From Bdellovibrionales bacterium (GTDB lineage Bacteria; Bdellovibrionota; UBA1018), in the NCBI GenBank assembly GCA_018266355.1, contig JAFEAP010000017.1:1-64000 (forward strand): a stretch of DNA of 64,000 bases. The letters run 5' to 3'. Position numbers and translations under genes: made by a program. Below are positions 50,153 to 58,840 of this stretch, in pieces. The notes beneath the pieces are model-generated. The model was given only the letters and a program-made list of their open reading frames with translations. It had not been told where the DNA came from and searched no databases. Position 1 is the first letter of the stretch. Every line of letters starts with the position of its first letter.

Positions 50153-53152
50153 CTAGAACGGAAGCAAAGACGACGCCGTGATCGAAGCGAAGAGCTCGCC
50201 TTGACCGTATGCATCCTTGTTGAAACCGTAGTGATAATCGACGCCTAAGGTGAGCGGGATGAAGAGGAGCGCGTCGACTCCGAAGCGCAGTCCCGCCCCG
50301 GCCGACGGCAGGTGCTGGAAGCGCGGTGCGGCGTTGGGACGATAAGTGTCCTCGGCGAAAATCTGCATCGAGATCTGGTTCAGGAAGATCGGATTCGTGC
50401 CCCACCCCCGGAAGACCTGGGCGAGCGGGAATTTCAAATCCGTCGAGAGCGTGATCGCTTCGTCCGAATAAACCGTCACGTCGGGGTAACCGCGGATTCC
50501 GAACTCGTCGAAGCTGTCGGAATAGAGCGGTTCGAAGACGCGGTTCCGTTTCCCGCGGTTCAGCGCCGCCGCATCGAGATAGGTGTTGTCGCGACGGCTG
50601 ACCTTCATCGCCCGGAGCGACGGGAAGAGCACGGTGTGCTTTCCGAGGTCGATGTATTGGGTGTGACGGAAGATGCCCTTGTAGATATCGCGGGCGCCGA
50701 GGTCGTAGCGGCGGGCGCCGAGCTGGGTCGTGCTTCCACGCTCGGCCGTGACGGCGAGCTTCGAGGCGCGGACCGCGGTGTAGTCGAGGAGCACGTCCTC
50801 GCGCGGAACGCGGCGTTCCCGGTAAAGGAGGCGCTTTCCGCCGTTCGGCATGTCGTAGAACGCCTGTTGGTCGAGCGAGGCGCCGATCGAAGGCGTGAAA
50901 ACCGAGGTGATCTGCTGGAACGGGAAGCTGATCGCGCCGCCGAATTGGGTTTCGCGCGTGAACGTCGCCGGGCCGCCGCTGTTCGATTCGGAACTCCGGA
51001 CGTCGCTCGTCGTTTTCGAGCCGTAGAGAAGGATCGACGGTCCGAGCATGCGGTTTTCGTACTGGCCCATGTAATCGACCGATTTCGAGGTCGAGTCGTA
51101 GGCGCCGAGCCCGAAGTATTGGTGCCGGAACGTGTCGTCGAATCCGGCGACCTCCGCGCCGGCGTAGGTCGAATTGTCGTCCGCGAGGAGGAGCGGAGCC
51201 CACTGGCGCGGCAGCAGCGTTCCGAGCGTCGAATAGTCCTCGACCTTGAAATTCTTCGTCGCCGTCGCGGGCGCGACGGGAGCGGATTGGGAAACGTTCA
51301 CGTTCATCGTGCGGACGTTCCCGGAACCGGTCGCGGAAGGCGCGTCGTCGCCGACCGACACGGTCACCTTCGCGGGATCGACGCCGGCCGGGAAAAGTTC
51401 GACCTTCGCGAGCGAGAAGCCGTCTTTCGAAAGCACGGAGGCGAACGCTTCGGGTCCGCGGAACGCCGGGAGCCAGAGCGCGCCGGTGACGTTCGTCACG
51501 AGCGTCTCCTTCCCTCCCTCGTGGCGGTAGAGGTTATCGACGCCGGTGCGGTCGGAAACGAAATAGAGCGTCCCGCGCGGATCGAATGCCGGAAACCGGT
51601 TTCGGTGGCCGTCGGCGACGATCGGCGCCGGCTTCTCGCCCGCGAGCGGCACGGCGTAGAGGTCTTCGGACGCTTTCCCGTCGACCTTCCAAGCGAAGAC
51701 GACACTCTTCCCGTCGGGCGAGAATTTCGGAGAAGCCACGCGGTCGTAGGGAGCGGCATCGAAGATTTTCTTCGCCCCCGCGAGCGTGAGTTTCCCGTCT
51801 TGGTAGGCGAGACGGCCGAGCATGAGATCGGTCCCCGATTGGGAAGCGACCGTATAGGTCACCCAGTTCCCGTCCTTCGAGACGTCCGGATCGCGCGCGC
51901 GCGCGTCGTCGGTCAACCAGTAGGATTTTCCGGACTCGAGATCGTGTACGCGAAGGTCGCTCCAAAGATAGTAGTTCGAGCTCTTGTGGAGCGAAGAGTA
52001 GACGACGCGTTTCGAGTCCGGGGTGAATGCGAGGGCGGACCCGAGGAACTTGTCCTCGACGTCGCACGGCTTCGCACCCGGTTTCCATTCGCGGACCTTC
52101 AGCGTTTGCCAGTGTTCGTCGGAGGCGCTCGAGTACGCGACCCACCGATTATCGGGCGAGAACGCGATGCCGAAGGAATTATCCTCCGTGCCGTCGACGA
52201 CTTCGAGTTTAGAGACCGGAGCGCTCCGGATCTTCGCGAGCTGCTCGTCCATCTGCTTGTTCGTCGCGCGTTTCCACGCGTCCCAGTGGTCGTACCAATC
52301 GCGGCCGGTGATGTTCTTCACGTTCCCGTTGATGAAGTAGGGGAAGCGTCGGCTCCCTCGGAACGTCATCTCGCCGAGCGCGTCCTTGCGCGAGCGCTCC
52401 GCGGTGTTCATGAGGTTATACCCGAAGAGGTACGCGATTTCGCCGCCGGGAAAGTGCGGATGGCCGCCGTTCACGCTGTCGAGCGCGATGTAGTCCGTGT
52501 CGTCGAGCGATTTCGATTCGACGATCGTGCGGAGGATGCCCTCCCAGTAAGGCGAGCGGCCGCGGCCGGTTTTCGTGTATTTCGTTTCATTGAAGACGGC
52601 GTAGCCTTCGAGCATCCAGGACGGCCAAGTGGAGTTCGGCAGGAGCGTGTCGCCGAAGAGGTAACGGGTGGCCGCCCAGAACCCGCGGGTCGCGTCCATG
52701 TTCAGGAAGTGCGTGTACTCGTGATAAACGAGCAGCCGGAGCCAGTCGTCATAGGCGTCGGTCGAGAAGAACGGATCGGGCGGGGTCAAGTAAAGCAACA
52801 TCCCGAAGCGGAGGGCCGGCGACGTCATCCCGTTCGCGGCGTCGGCGTTGTCGACGAGGACGACGTTCACGAGCGCACGCGGTTCCCAGCGGAGGTCCTT
52901 TCCGAGGTCGGTTTGGGCTTGTTCGTAGAGATCGGCGACCCGGCGCGCTTGGGCGGTGAGCGTCGCCGGAAAGACGATACGGAAATGCGTGGTCTCGATT
53001 TGCTTCCAATCCCAGAACGGCGAGAGGCCGAGGGAGTCGCCGGCACCGGCGCGGGCCGCGGGCGCGGTGACCAAGGCGGAGAGCGCGATCAGGCCGACGA
53101 GTCCGAGGGTTCGCATCGACGTCCGAGTCCATTGATTCATTCGTTCATTCAT
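50153..53152 (-). CDS. large secreted protein: HExxH peptidase, beta-propeller, outer-membrane barrel
   Basis: A 999-residue protein with a signal peptide ending near ARAGA. Residues 55-290 resemble the gluzincin peptidase-MA domain: LVYHEYTHFLNM (His144, Glu145, His148) and WMLEGYA (Glu182 as third ligand). Residues about 320-600 contain TolB-like propeller blades (IAFSPDNRWVAYSS, LAFTPDSKRVVYSS, PKFSPDGKSVVFAW). After a Thr/Ala/Ser linker, residues 660-999 alternate strands and end in an aromatic-type barrel terminus (ASSLLPF), like the Omp85/BamA barrel. It would display a peptidase on the outer membrane. It overlaps ygfZ by eight bases. Confidence 0.8.
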   Translation of the reverse strand: MNERMNQWTRTSMRTLGLVGLIALSALVTAPAARAGAGDSLGLSPFWDWKQIETTHFRIVFPATLTAQARRVADLYEQAQTDLGKDLRWEPRALVNVVLVDNADAANGMTSPALRFGMLLYLTPPDPFFSTDAYDDWLRLLVYHEYTHFLNMDATRGFWAATRYLFGDTLLPNSTWPSWMLEGYAVFNETKYTKTGRGRSPYWEGILRTIVESKSLDDTDYIALDSVNGGHPHFPGGEIAYLFGYNLMNTAERSRKDALGEMTFRGSRRFPYFINGNVKNITGRDWYDHWDAWKRATNKQMDEQLAKIRSAPVSKLEVVDGTEDNSFGIAFSPDNRWVAYSSASDEHWQTLKVREWKPGAKPCDVEDKFLGSALAFTPDSKRVVYSSLHKSSNYYLWSDLRVHDLESGKSYWLTDDARARDPDVSKDGNWVTYTVASQSGTDLMLGRLAYQDGKLTLAGAKKIFDAAPYDRVASPKFSPDGKSVVFAWKVDGKASEDLYAVPLAGEKPAPIVADGHRNRFPAFDPRGTLYFVSDRTGVDNLYRHEGGKETLVTNVTGALWLPAFRGPEAFASVLSKDGFSLAKVELFPAGVDPAKVTVSVGDDAPSATGSGNVRTMNVNVSQSAPVAPATATKNFKVEDYSTLGTLLPRQWAPLLLADDNSTYAGAEVAGFDDTFRHQYFGLGAYDSTSKSVDYMGQYENRMLGPSILLYGSKTTSDVRSSESNSGGPATFTRETQFGGAISFPFQQITSVFTPSIGASLDQQAFYDMPNGGKRLLYRERRVPREDVLLDYTAVRASKLAVTAERGSTTQLGARRYDLGARDIYKGIFRHTQYIDLGKHTVLFPSLRAMKVSRRDNTYLDAAALNRGKRNRVFEPLYSDSFDEFGIRGYPDVTVYSDEAITLSTDLKFPLAQVFRGWGTNPIFLNQISMQIFAEDTYRPNAAPRFQHLPSAGAGLRFGVDALLFIPLTLGVDYHYGFNKDAYGQGELFASITASSLLPF

Positions 53153-54062
53153 AATCCGCGATTCTTTCGATGGTGAGGTCGATGGCGGCCGCTCCGGGAG
53201 CGGGCGCGAGTTTCAAGACTTTGCCCTCGGTCGCGGCGTTCTTCCGCAGGAGAGCGAGCGCGGAGAACCCTTCGTCTTCGCGCGGGACCGCGCTCGTGAC
53301 GGTGCCCGCATCGGCGCCGTCTTCGGTCGCGAGGCGAGCGCCGGCCTCGGGCCTCGGGCCGACGCCGGTGAGCAGCGCGAGTCGCTTCGCGGGCGAGCCG
53401 AGCGAAACGATCTTTTCGATCACTTCCTGGCCGGGGTAGCAGCCTTTGTTGTCGGCGATGGCGGAGCGGAGCCCGATTTCGAGCGGATTCGCCTCCGGTA
53501 CGAGTTCCCGGTCGACGCGCGGGAAGAGCGAGTCGACCCTCATCCGTTCGAATTCGCTCTCCGAGAGCCAGAGGCAGCCCTCGGCCGCGAGGTAGCGATC
53601 GACCGTCGCGCGCGATCCCCACACGCTCGTCCAGTGGGTGCCGAACGCCGACTTCGGACCGTGGAGCTTCAGGAGCAACTCGGTTCCGTGCGTGTGTTCG
53701 TCGAAGCGGTTCTCTCCGGCGGTCGTGAGACCGAAAATCCATGCGTTCTTCAGTCCGCTCATTTCGCGGAGTTCGTATTTCTCGGCGAACGTGAACTGAT
53801 CCATGACGCCAAGAAGCGCGGTCTTCCACGCGTCGTCCGCTCCGCCCTCGACTTCGAGGTAGAAGGAGTCGGGCGCTCGACAGGCCACCCGGAACGCGGC
53901 GCGGACCTTCCCCTGCGGACTCAGAAAAAATCCGGCGCGGAAGTCGCCCGGCTCGAGATCGCGGACGTTCGTCGTCGTCAGGCGATGTAGAAAGTCGCGC
54001 GCGTCTTTCCCTTTCATCTCGAAAAGGTGCGTCGAAGTCGGGAAGTACGCGCTGTTCGTCAT
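53145..54062 (-). CDS. ygfZ: folate-binding protein YgfZ/GcvT family
   Basis: A 305-residue protein. The signature KGCYPGQE (in DNKGCYPGQEVIEKI, about residue 215) is the YgfZ motif with its essential Cys; DFLHRLTTTNVRDL near the start is the folate-binding N-terminal fold. YgfZ helps build and repair Fe-S clusters. Its stop overlaps the next minus-strand gene by eight bases. Confidence 0.92.
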   Translation of the reverse strand: MTNSAYFPTSTHLFEMKGKDARDFLHRLTTTNVRDLEPGDFRAGFFLSPQGKVRAAFRVACRAPDSFYLEVEGGADDAWKTALLGVMDQFTFAEKYELREMSGLKNAWIFGLTTAGENRFDEHTHGTELLLKLHGPKSAFGTHWTSVWGSRATVDRYLAAEGCLWLSESEFERMRVDSLFPRVDRELVPEANPLEIGLRSAIADNKGCYPGQEVIEKIVSLGSPAKRLALLTGVGPRPEAGARLATEDGADAGTVTSAVPREDEGFSALALLRKNAATEGKVLKLAPAPGAAAIDLTIERIADYE

Positions 54063-54121
54063 TCGGGATTGGAGATTAAAGAGGGAAGCTAAGCGAGTAA
54101 ACCGGAAAGGGAGAAATGCAC

Positions 54122-54150
54122 TTGAATCGGACTAGAGCGGTGCGTAGTCT
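54122..54150 (+). promoter_or_regulatory. candidate sigma-70-type promoter just before the nuclease gene
   Basis: TTGAAT (54122-54127) and TAGTCT (54145-54150) are separated by exactly 17 bases, and ATG 54161 follows ten bases after the second hexamer, at about where transcription would begin. This would give a leaderless mRNA. The other reading is a longer protein from ATG 54116, which has AAAGG upstream. Confidence 0.35.
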
Positions 54151-54160
54151 CGGGCCACCT

Positions 54161-55171
54161 ATGTTCGTGACGAAGTCGCAGTTCGTTCGGGATTTGAAGG
54201 ATAAAGAGCCGGTTTCTTCGCCCTTTCTGGTGAAATTCTCGGCGGTCGGTTCGGACAAGAACGGGAAGTCGTTCATGAACGTCGTCCTGCTCGACCGAAG
54301 CGGCGAAATCGAGGCTCGGATCTGGGAAGACGTTCCGCGTTACGCCTCCACGGTCGTGCGTGATAACTACGTCCACGTCGAGGGGCGGGTGCAGACCTAC
54401 CAAGGCCGCCGCCAAATCATCATCAACCGCGTCCAGCCGCTTCGCGAGGACGAGGTCGAGCCGAAGGACTTCATCGCCGAAGGAACGCTCGACGCTGAAT
54501 CGCTTTACGGGGAGCTCCTCGGCTACGTCGCCTCGATGCAGGATCCGTATTACCGCGCCCTCTGCGAATCCGTCCTTCGCGACGACGCCGAGATCGTCGA
54601 CCGCGTGAAACGCGCGCCCGCCGCGAAGTCCGTCCACCACGCCTATCGCGGCGGACTCCTCGAGCACGTCGTCTCGATTACGAAGATCCTCGACTCGCTC
54701 TCGAAGCATTACGGTAAGCTCGTCGACCGCGACCTCCTTTTCCTCGGCGGCTTCTTCCACGACATCGGAAAAGTCTGGGAACTCTCGTTCGACCGCACGA
54801 CCGACTACACGACGGAGGGGAAACTCATCGGGCACCTCGTGATGGGCGTCGAGTTGATCGAAAGGAAGATCGCCGAACTCGAAGCGAAGCCGGGCCGCTT
54901 GACCGGGAAATTTCCGACCGACAAACGGCTCCTCGCGAAGCACGTCGTGCTCGCCCACCATGGCGAATACGAATACGGTTCGCCGAAGCGGCCGAAGTGC
55001 CTCGAGGCCCTGATCGTCCACTACGTCGACGACCTCGACTCGAAGGTGAACGCCATCGCGAAGTTCATCGAGGCCGATCCCTCTCCGGGCGAGTTCACGC
55101 AGATGAACAAGCTCTACGGGCGTTTCTTCTTCAAGCCGGACTGGGCGCGGAAGGAAACGGGTCCGAATTGA
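54161..55171 (+). CDS. YhaM-like OB-HD 3'-5' exoribonuclease
   Basis: A 336-residue protein. The N-terminal OB fold (about residues 5-100: FLVKFSAVGSDKNGKSFMNVVLLDRSGEIEARIWE) is the tRNA-anticodon type; the HD domain follows (HHAYRGGLLEHVVSI, FFHDIGKVWEL, VLAHHGEYEYGSPKRP). This order matches YhaM/CBF1, which trims RNA and DNA from the 3' end. Start 54161 is preferred because the protein family begins MFV; 54116 gives 15 more residues. Confidence 0.85.
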   Translation: MFVTKSQFVRDLKDKEPVSSPFLVKFSAVGSDKNGKSFMNVVLLDRSGEIEARIWEDVPRYASTVVRDNYVHVEGRVQTYQGRRQIIINRVQPLREDEVEPKDFIAEGTLDAESLYGELLGYVASMQDPYYRALCESVLRDDAEIVDRVKRAPAAKSVHHAYRGGLLEHVVSITKILDSLSKHYGKLVDRDLLFLGGFFHDIGKVWELSFDRTTDYTTEGKLIGHLVMGVELIERKIAELEAKPGRLTGKFPTDKRLLAKHVVLAHHGEYEYGSPKRPKCLEALIVHYVDDLDSKVNAIAKFIEADPSPGEFTQMNKLYGRFFFKPDWARKETGPN

Positions 55172-55190
55172 GCGAAAGGCGGAGCGGGCG

Positions 55191-56378
55191 ATGAGGCAGG
55201 AATCCGCCGTCGCGATCTTCGCCGTCCTCGTCGGAGGAGTCCTGCTCTACACCGCGCTTTCGAGTCGCGAGTCGCTCGACGAATTCCGGCGCGGCGACCG
55301 GGAGTCTCTCCGGCTCAAACGGACGCCCTCGCCGCGGCCGGGCCTCCTGAGCCTGGCTCCTTCGGTGCGTCCTTCGGCCGCGTCGGGCGCGACACCGATC
55401 GGGTATCCGCCCCGCACGGCCGATGACGAGAAACCGGTGAGTTACGCACCGGACTCGCTCTGCGGTTTTTACGGCGGGCTTTGGCGGGGTTCCGAGCGCG
55501 ATTACGACCGCGCGCTCGGCGAACAGTTGACCGCGAACGGTCCGCGCGACGATTCGACGGAACTTTTCCTCGCGATGGAGAGCGGCGACTGGGACGCGGT
55601 CGCGGATTTCGGGCGCTCGGAGCGGGTACCCGGGGCCGACGAGATCGCGTTCCTCGCGCGCACGGGCTTGATCGATCGGCTGAGCGCGCCGGGCTCCGGC
55701 AAGGAAGCCGCGATTTCCCTCGATCCCCGCGACCTCGACGCGATCGACGAGTTCCGGCGCCGGGATCCGCGGAATTCGTTTTGGCCGCTCGCGGAGGCTT
55801 ATCTGAAGCAGAAGGAGAACGTGCCGAACGACCGCGAAACCTTGATCGCCGAGGCGGCGTCGCTCCCGGACTACCGGAACCCGGTGACGGCGTTTTACGG
55901 CGGCGTCCGCCGCCGGATCCTCTCCGAGGGCGACGACCGCGCGTTCCTCGCGTACGTGAATCTCGAGACGCGGATGCCGATGCTCGACGGGAGTTTTTAC
56001 CGCTCGCTCGGGAAAGACGTCGGCCGGAACCCCGAGAACGACGAAATGATCGGATGGATCGGGAAAACGATGGTCGGCGCGCCGTTTTTCGAAACCGAGA
56101 ATCCGGGACCGGAGGCGTTCATGGACGCTTTTTCCGGCGGGGTCCTCATGAACGCGGCGGATAAAGGGAAGTCGCTCACGACGGATGAACGCCGCGCGGT
56201 CTACGACCAGTTCTCGAAGCGCTTCGAGGTGAACGGAGACGAAGGGTTGATCGAATCCACGTTGAAGTCAGGATGCGTCGACGAAAACCTCGCCGATCGG
56301 ATCCAAGCGCTGCGCCGCCGGGCGACGCCCGGGGAGAGTCAGCGGACGGGAGAACCGGCGGGAACGCGCGGCCGGTAA
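55191..56378 (+). CDS. single-TM, mostly periplasmic protein, function unknown
   Basis: A 395-residue protein with an N-terminal TM or signal segment (about 7-24), a Pro/Ser-rich linker to residue 85, and a helical rest with two Cys (SLCGF, SGCVD). The spacing of helices suggests TPR-like repeats but no clear consensus is visible. Its 3' end overlaps the convergent lipoprotein gene at 56339 by 40 bp. Confidence 0.55.
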   Translation: MRQESAVAIFAVLVGGVLLYTALSSRESLDEFRRGDRESLRLKRTPSPRPGLLSLAPSVRPSAASGATPIGYPPRTADDEKPVSYAPDSLCGFYGGLWRGSERDYDRALGEQLTANGPRDDSTELFLAMESGDWDAVADFGRSERVPGADEIAFLARTGLIDRLSAPGSGKEAAISLDPRDLDAIDEFRRRDPRNSFWPLAEAYLKQKENVPNDRETLIAEAASLPDYRNPVTAFYGGVRRRILSEGDDRAFLAYVNLETRMPMLDGSFYRSLGKDVGRNPENDEMIGWIGKTMVGAPFFETENPGPEAFMDAFSGGVLMNAADKGKSLTTDERRAVYDQFSKRFEVNGDEGLIESTLKSGCVDENLADRIQALRRRATPGESQRTGEPAGTRGR

Positions 56379-56701
56379 GCTTCCCCGTCGAGTTGGTAGC
56401 AATTTTTCGGATCTTTATTTTCGAAGTCCACCGAGCAGGAGACCGGCGAGTTTTCGGTGATTCGAACGATCGTCGCCCCGAGCTTCGCCGCTTTGTTTCT
56501 CAGTTCGTTCCGCGCGGAATCCATCGTGAGCATCATGAGCGCGTTCACTTTGCCGACGAAGACGTAATTCTTCGCGTCGGCGGCGGTCATCGCGTCGACG
56601 ATGAAAACCTTTTCTCCCTCGGGATTCAGTTCCGAGGTGGTCGCGCATCCGGCGCAAAGAGAGAGGGAGAAGGCGGCGAGGAGAATCGATTGAAATCGCA
56701 T
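56339..56701 (-). CDS. small lipoprotein, DUF4156-like
   Basis: A 120-residue lipoprotein (lipobox CAGC, Cys19). The mature part resembles DUF4156 lipoproteins: a strand (EKVFIVDAMTAADAKNYVFVGKVN), a helix ARNELRNKAAKLGATIVRI, and a Cys pair (VSCSVDF, KNCYQL). DUF4156 members act as envelope lipoproteins of unknown role. It starts 13 bases after the tatD stop. Confidence 0.7.
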   Translation of the reverse strand: MRFQSILLAAFSLSLCAGCATTSELNPEGEKVFIVDAMTAADAKNYVFVGKVNALMMLTMDSARNELRNKAAKLGATIVRITENSPVSCSVDFENKDPKNCYQLDGEAYRPRVPAGSPVR

Positions 56702-56714
56702 GGAAAACCTTCCT

Positions 56715-57494
56715 TCATATCCGGAAAAGGCGCTTCGAGTTCTCGGTCGTGATCCGCGCGACTTCCGCGAGGGGCAGCCCCTTCACTTCGGCGAGCTTCA
56801 TCGCGGTCTGCACGACCATCGACGGTTCGCCCTTCTTTCCGCGGAACGGGATCGGCGCGAGGAACGGCGAATCGGTTTCGACGAGGATCCGGTCGAGCGG
56901 ATAGGCTTTCGCGGATTCGCGGAGCGGTTCGGCGTTCTTGAAGGTGAGGATGCCCGAGAAGGAGATGAAGAACCCGAGGTCGAGGCACTTTTTCCCGAAG
57001 TCTTGGGTCCCGGTGAAGCAGTGGATGACGCCGACTTGGGCTCCCTTCTTCACGCGCCTCGCGTACCGCTCGAGTTCGGGCAGGAGGTCGGCTTCGGCGT
57101 CGCGCGAGTGCACGACGATCGGTTGCTCGACTTCGAGCGCGAGGTCGAGCTGAGCGCGGAGCGCGGCGAGTTGGAGCTCGTGCGCGGAGTGGTCGTAGTA
57201 ATAGTCGAGTCCGAGCTCGCCGATCCCGCGGCATTTCGGGTGGCGAGCGGCCTTCCTCAGATAGTCCGCGTCCTCCGGTTTCCAGCGCGAGCCCTCGTGG
57301 GGGTGGAGTCCGACGGTATGATAGACGTTCGGGAATCTTTCGGAGATCGCGACGACCTCGGGATGGGTGTCGAAATCGACCGAGATCGCGACGAGGGTTC
57401 CGACGCCGGCCGCCCCCGCCTCGCGCACGAGATCGTCGACGGTCTTTCCGTCGTACTCGTAGTTCAGGTGGCAGTGGGAATCGATGAGTTCCAC
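56715..57494 (-). CDS. tatD: TatD-family metal-dependent DNase
   Basis: A 259-residue hydrolase. Metal ligands appear in order: DSHCHL at the start, GELGLDYYYD, VVHSRDA, VIHCFTG and LVETDSPFLAP near the end, as in TatD/YcfH. The family has Mg-dependent nuclease activity and a role in DNA and protein quality control. It is in a minus-strand series with the lipoprotein and VKOR-DsbA genes. Confidence 0.95.
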   Translation of the reverse strand: MELIDSHCHLNYEYDGKTVDDLVREAGAAGVGTLVAISVDFDTHPEVVAISERFPNVYHTVGLHPHEGSRWKPEDADYLRKAARHPKCRGIGELGLDYYYDHSAHELQLAALRAQLDLALEVEQPIVVHSRDAEADLLPELERYARRVKKGAQVGVIHCFTGTQDFGKKCLDLGFFISFSGILTFKNAEPLRESAKAYPLDRILVETDSPFLAPIPFRGKKGEPSMVVQTAMKLAEVKGLPLAEVARITTENSKRLFRI

Positions 57495-57530
57495 GGTCGG
57501 CGGCGCCTTTCGCGGGAGGCTAGTTCGGAC

Positions 57531-58745
57531 CTATTTGGAGACTCCGGCGATGACTTGGTCCCAAGCCTCGAGCGGAAGCACCCCTTCGACGCGTTTTCCG
57601 TTCACGAAGAACGTCGGGGTCGATTCGACTTTCAGGCGAATGCCCTCGTCGATCGAGTCGCCGACCGCCTTTTTCGCGAAATCGGAATCCGCGCACGATT
57701 TGAGCGCGGTTTGGTCGACTCCGGCGGTGGCCGGGATTTTCTCGGCCGAGTCGGCGGTCAGGAGATCCTGGTCCTCGAAGATCTTCTCGTAGACGGAGCG
57801 GAACTTTCCCTGACTTCCCGAGCAGTACGCGGCGCGGGCGAGCGCGCACGAATACGGGTGCATCGGTCGGGTGATCAGGCGATTGCACGCGTTGTCGAGC
57901 GGGAAGGGCATGAAGACGATCTTCACCTTGCCTTCGTGGCGGGCGAGGACTTGATTCATCATCACGGCGCCGCGTTTGCAGAACGGGCATTGGAAGTCGG
58001 AGAACTCGTGGATCGTCACCGGCGCGTTCGGATCGCCGATCACCTGGGCGGTCGGCGGGGTTTTGACCTCGACCGGCGCGTGTTCGAGGATTTGGTTCAC
58101 TTGGTATTGGAGTTCGGACTGCGAGGCCTGGTTCGCCTGGTTCTCGGCCGAAGGGCGGAGAACGACGACCATCACGAAAACGGCGCCGAGGACCACGAGC
58201 GCGTTCGATTGGATCTTCGGCCAGCGCGCGCCGCCGAAGATCGACGTTCCGCCGTTTTTCACGAGGGTGAGGCAGGTCGCGAAGAGCGCGAAGTTCATCG
58301 CGTCGATCACGAGGCAGAAGAGACAGAATTTGTGGAGGATCCCCGCCATCACCGCGAGGAGCGCGACGGAATAAAGGGAGGCGAAGCCCGTCATCAACGT
58401 CGTGACGAGAACCGCCTCGCGGCGCCAGTCGTCGACGCGGGCCATGAGGGAAAGGATGAGGATCGCGACGAACCAACCCGCGACGAAGCTCGCGAGCGGA
58501 AGTCCGGGCATGATCTCCGCGAAGCGGGAGGAGGTGACGGCGTCGCAATTCATCGCCTCGCCGATATTGCAAAGGGACTTGAACCCGGCGGTGCCGGCGC
58601 GGAGATCGTAATAGTGTTTCGCGAGATAGACCGCGGAGCTCGCTCCGATCACGGAGAAGAGGGGAAGGAGGGCGAGGCGAAGATTCGGCTTCGCTCCGGA
58701 GGATACGAGGCGTTCGGAGCCGCCGTCGGTCAGGGTTTTGGCCAT
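57531..58745 (-). CDS. VKOR-DsbA fusion, disulfide-bond forming protein
   Basis: A 404-residue membrane protein (ATG 58745). The first half is a VKOR domain with four to five TM helices, the loop Cys pair SLCNIGEAMNCDAV and the quinone-side motif KFCLFCLV. After a linker (about 215-250) comes a DsbA-like thioredoxin domain with active site CPFC and the cis-Pro ESTPTFFVNG. The fusion would oxidise thiols in periplasmic proteins and pass electrons to quinone, doing the work of DsbA plus DsbB. Confidence 0.9.
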   Translation of the reverse strand: MAKTLTDGGSERLVSSGAKPNLRLALLPLFSVIGASSAVYLAKHYYDLRAGTAGFKSLCNIGEAMNCDAVTSSRFAEIMPGLPLASFVAGWFVAILILSLMARVDDWRREAVLVTTLMTGFASLYSVALLAVMAGILHKFCLFCLVIDAMNFALFATCLTLVKNGGTSIFGGARWPKIQSNALVVLGAVFVMVVVLRPSAENQANQASQSELQYQVNQILEHAPVEVKTPPTAQVIGDPNAPVTIHEFSDFQCPFCKRGAVMMNQVLARHEGKVKIVFMPFPLDNACNRLITRPMHPYSCALARAAYCSGSQGKFRSVYEKIFEDQDLLTADSAEKIPATAGVDQTALKSCADSDFAKKAVGDSIDEGIRLKVESTPTFFVNGKRVEGVLPLEAWDQVIAGVSK

Positions 58746-58840
58746 AGGCCCCATCATCGTCGAAGGGGGCCGGTCTTTCAAGCGAGGGGTTCGGCGGCGA
58801 GATCCTTGAAACGCCGATTTACCCCCGGTACGGTTAAGGA

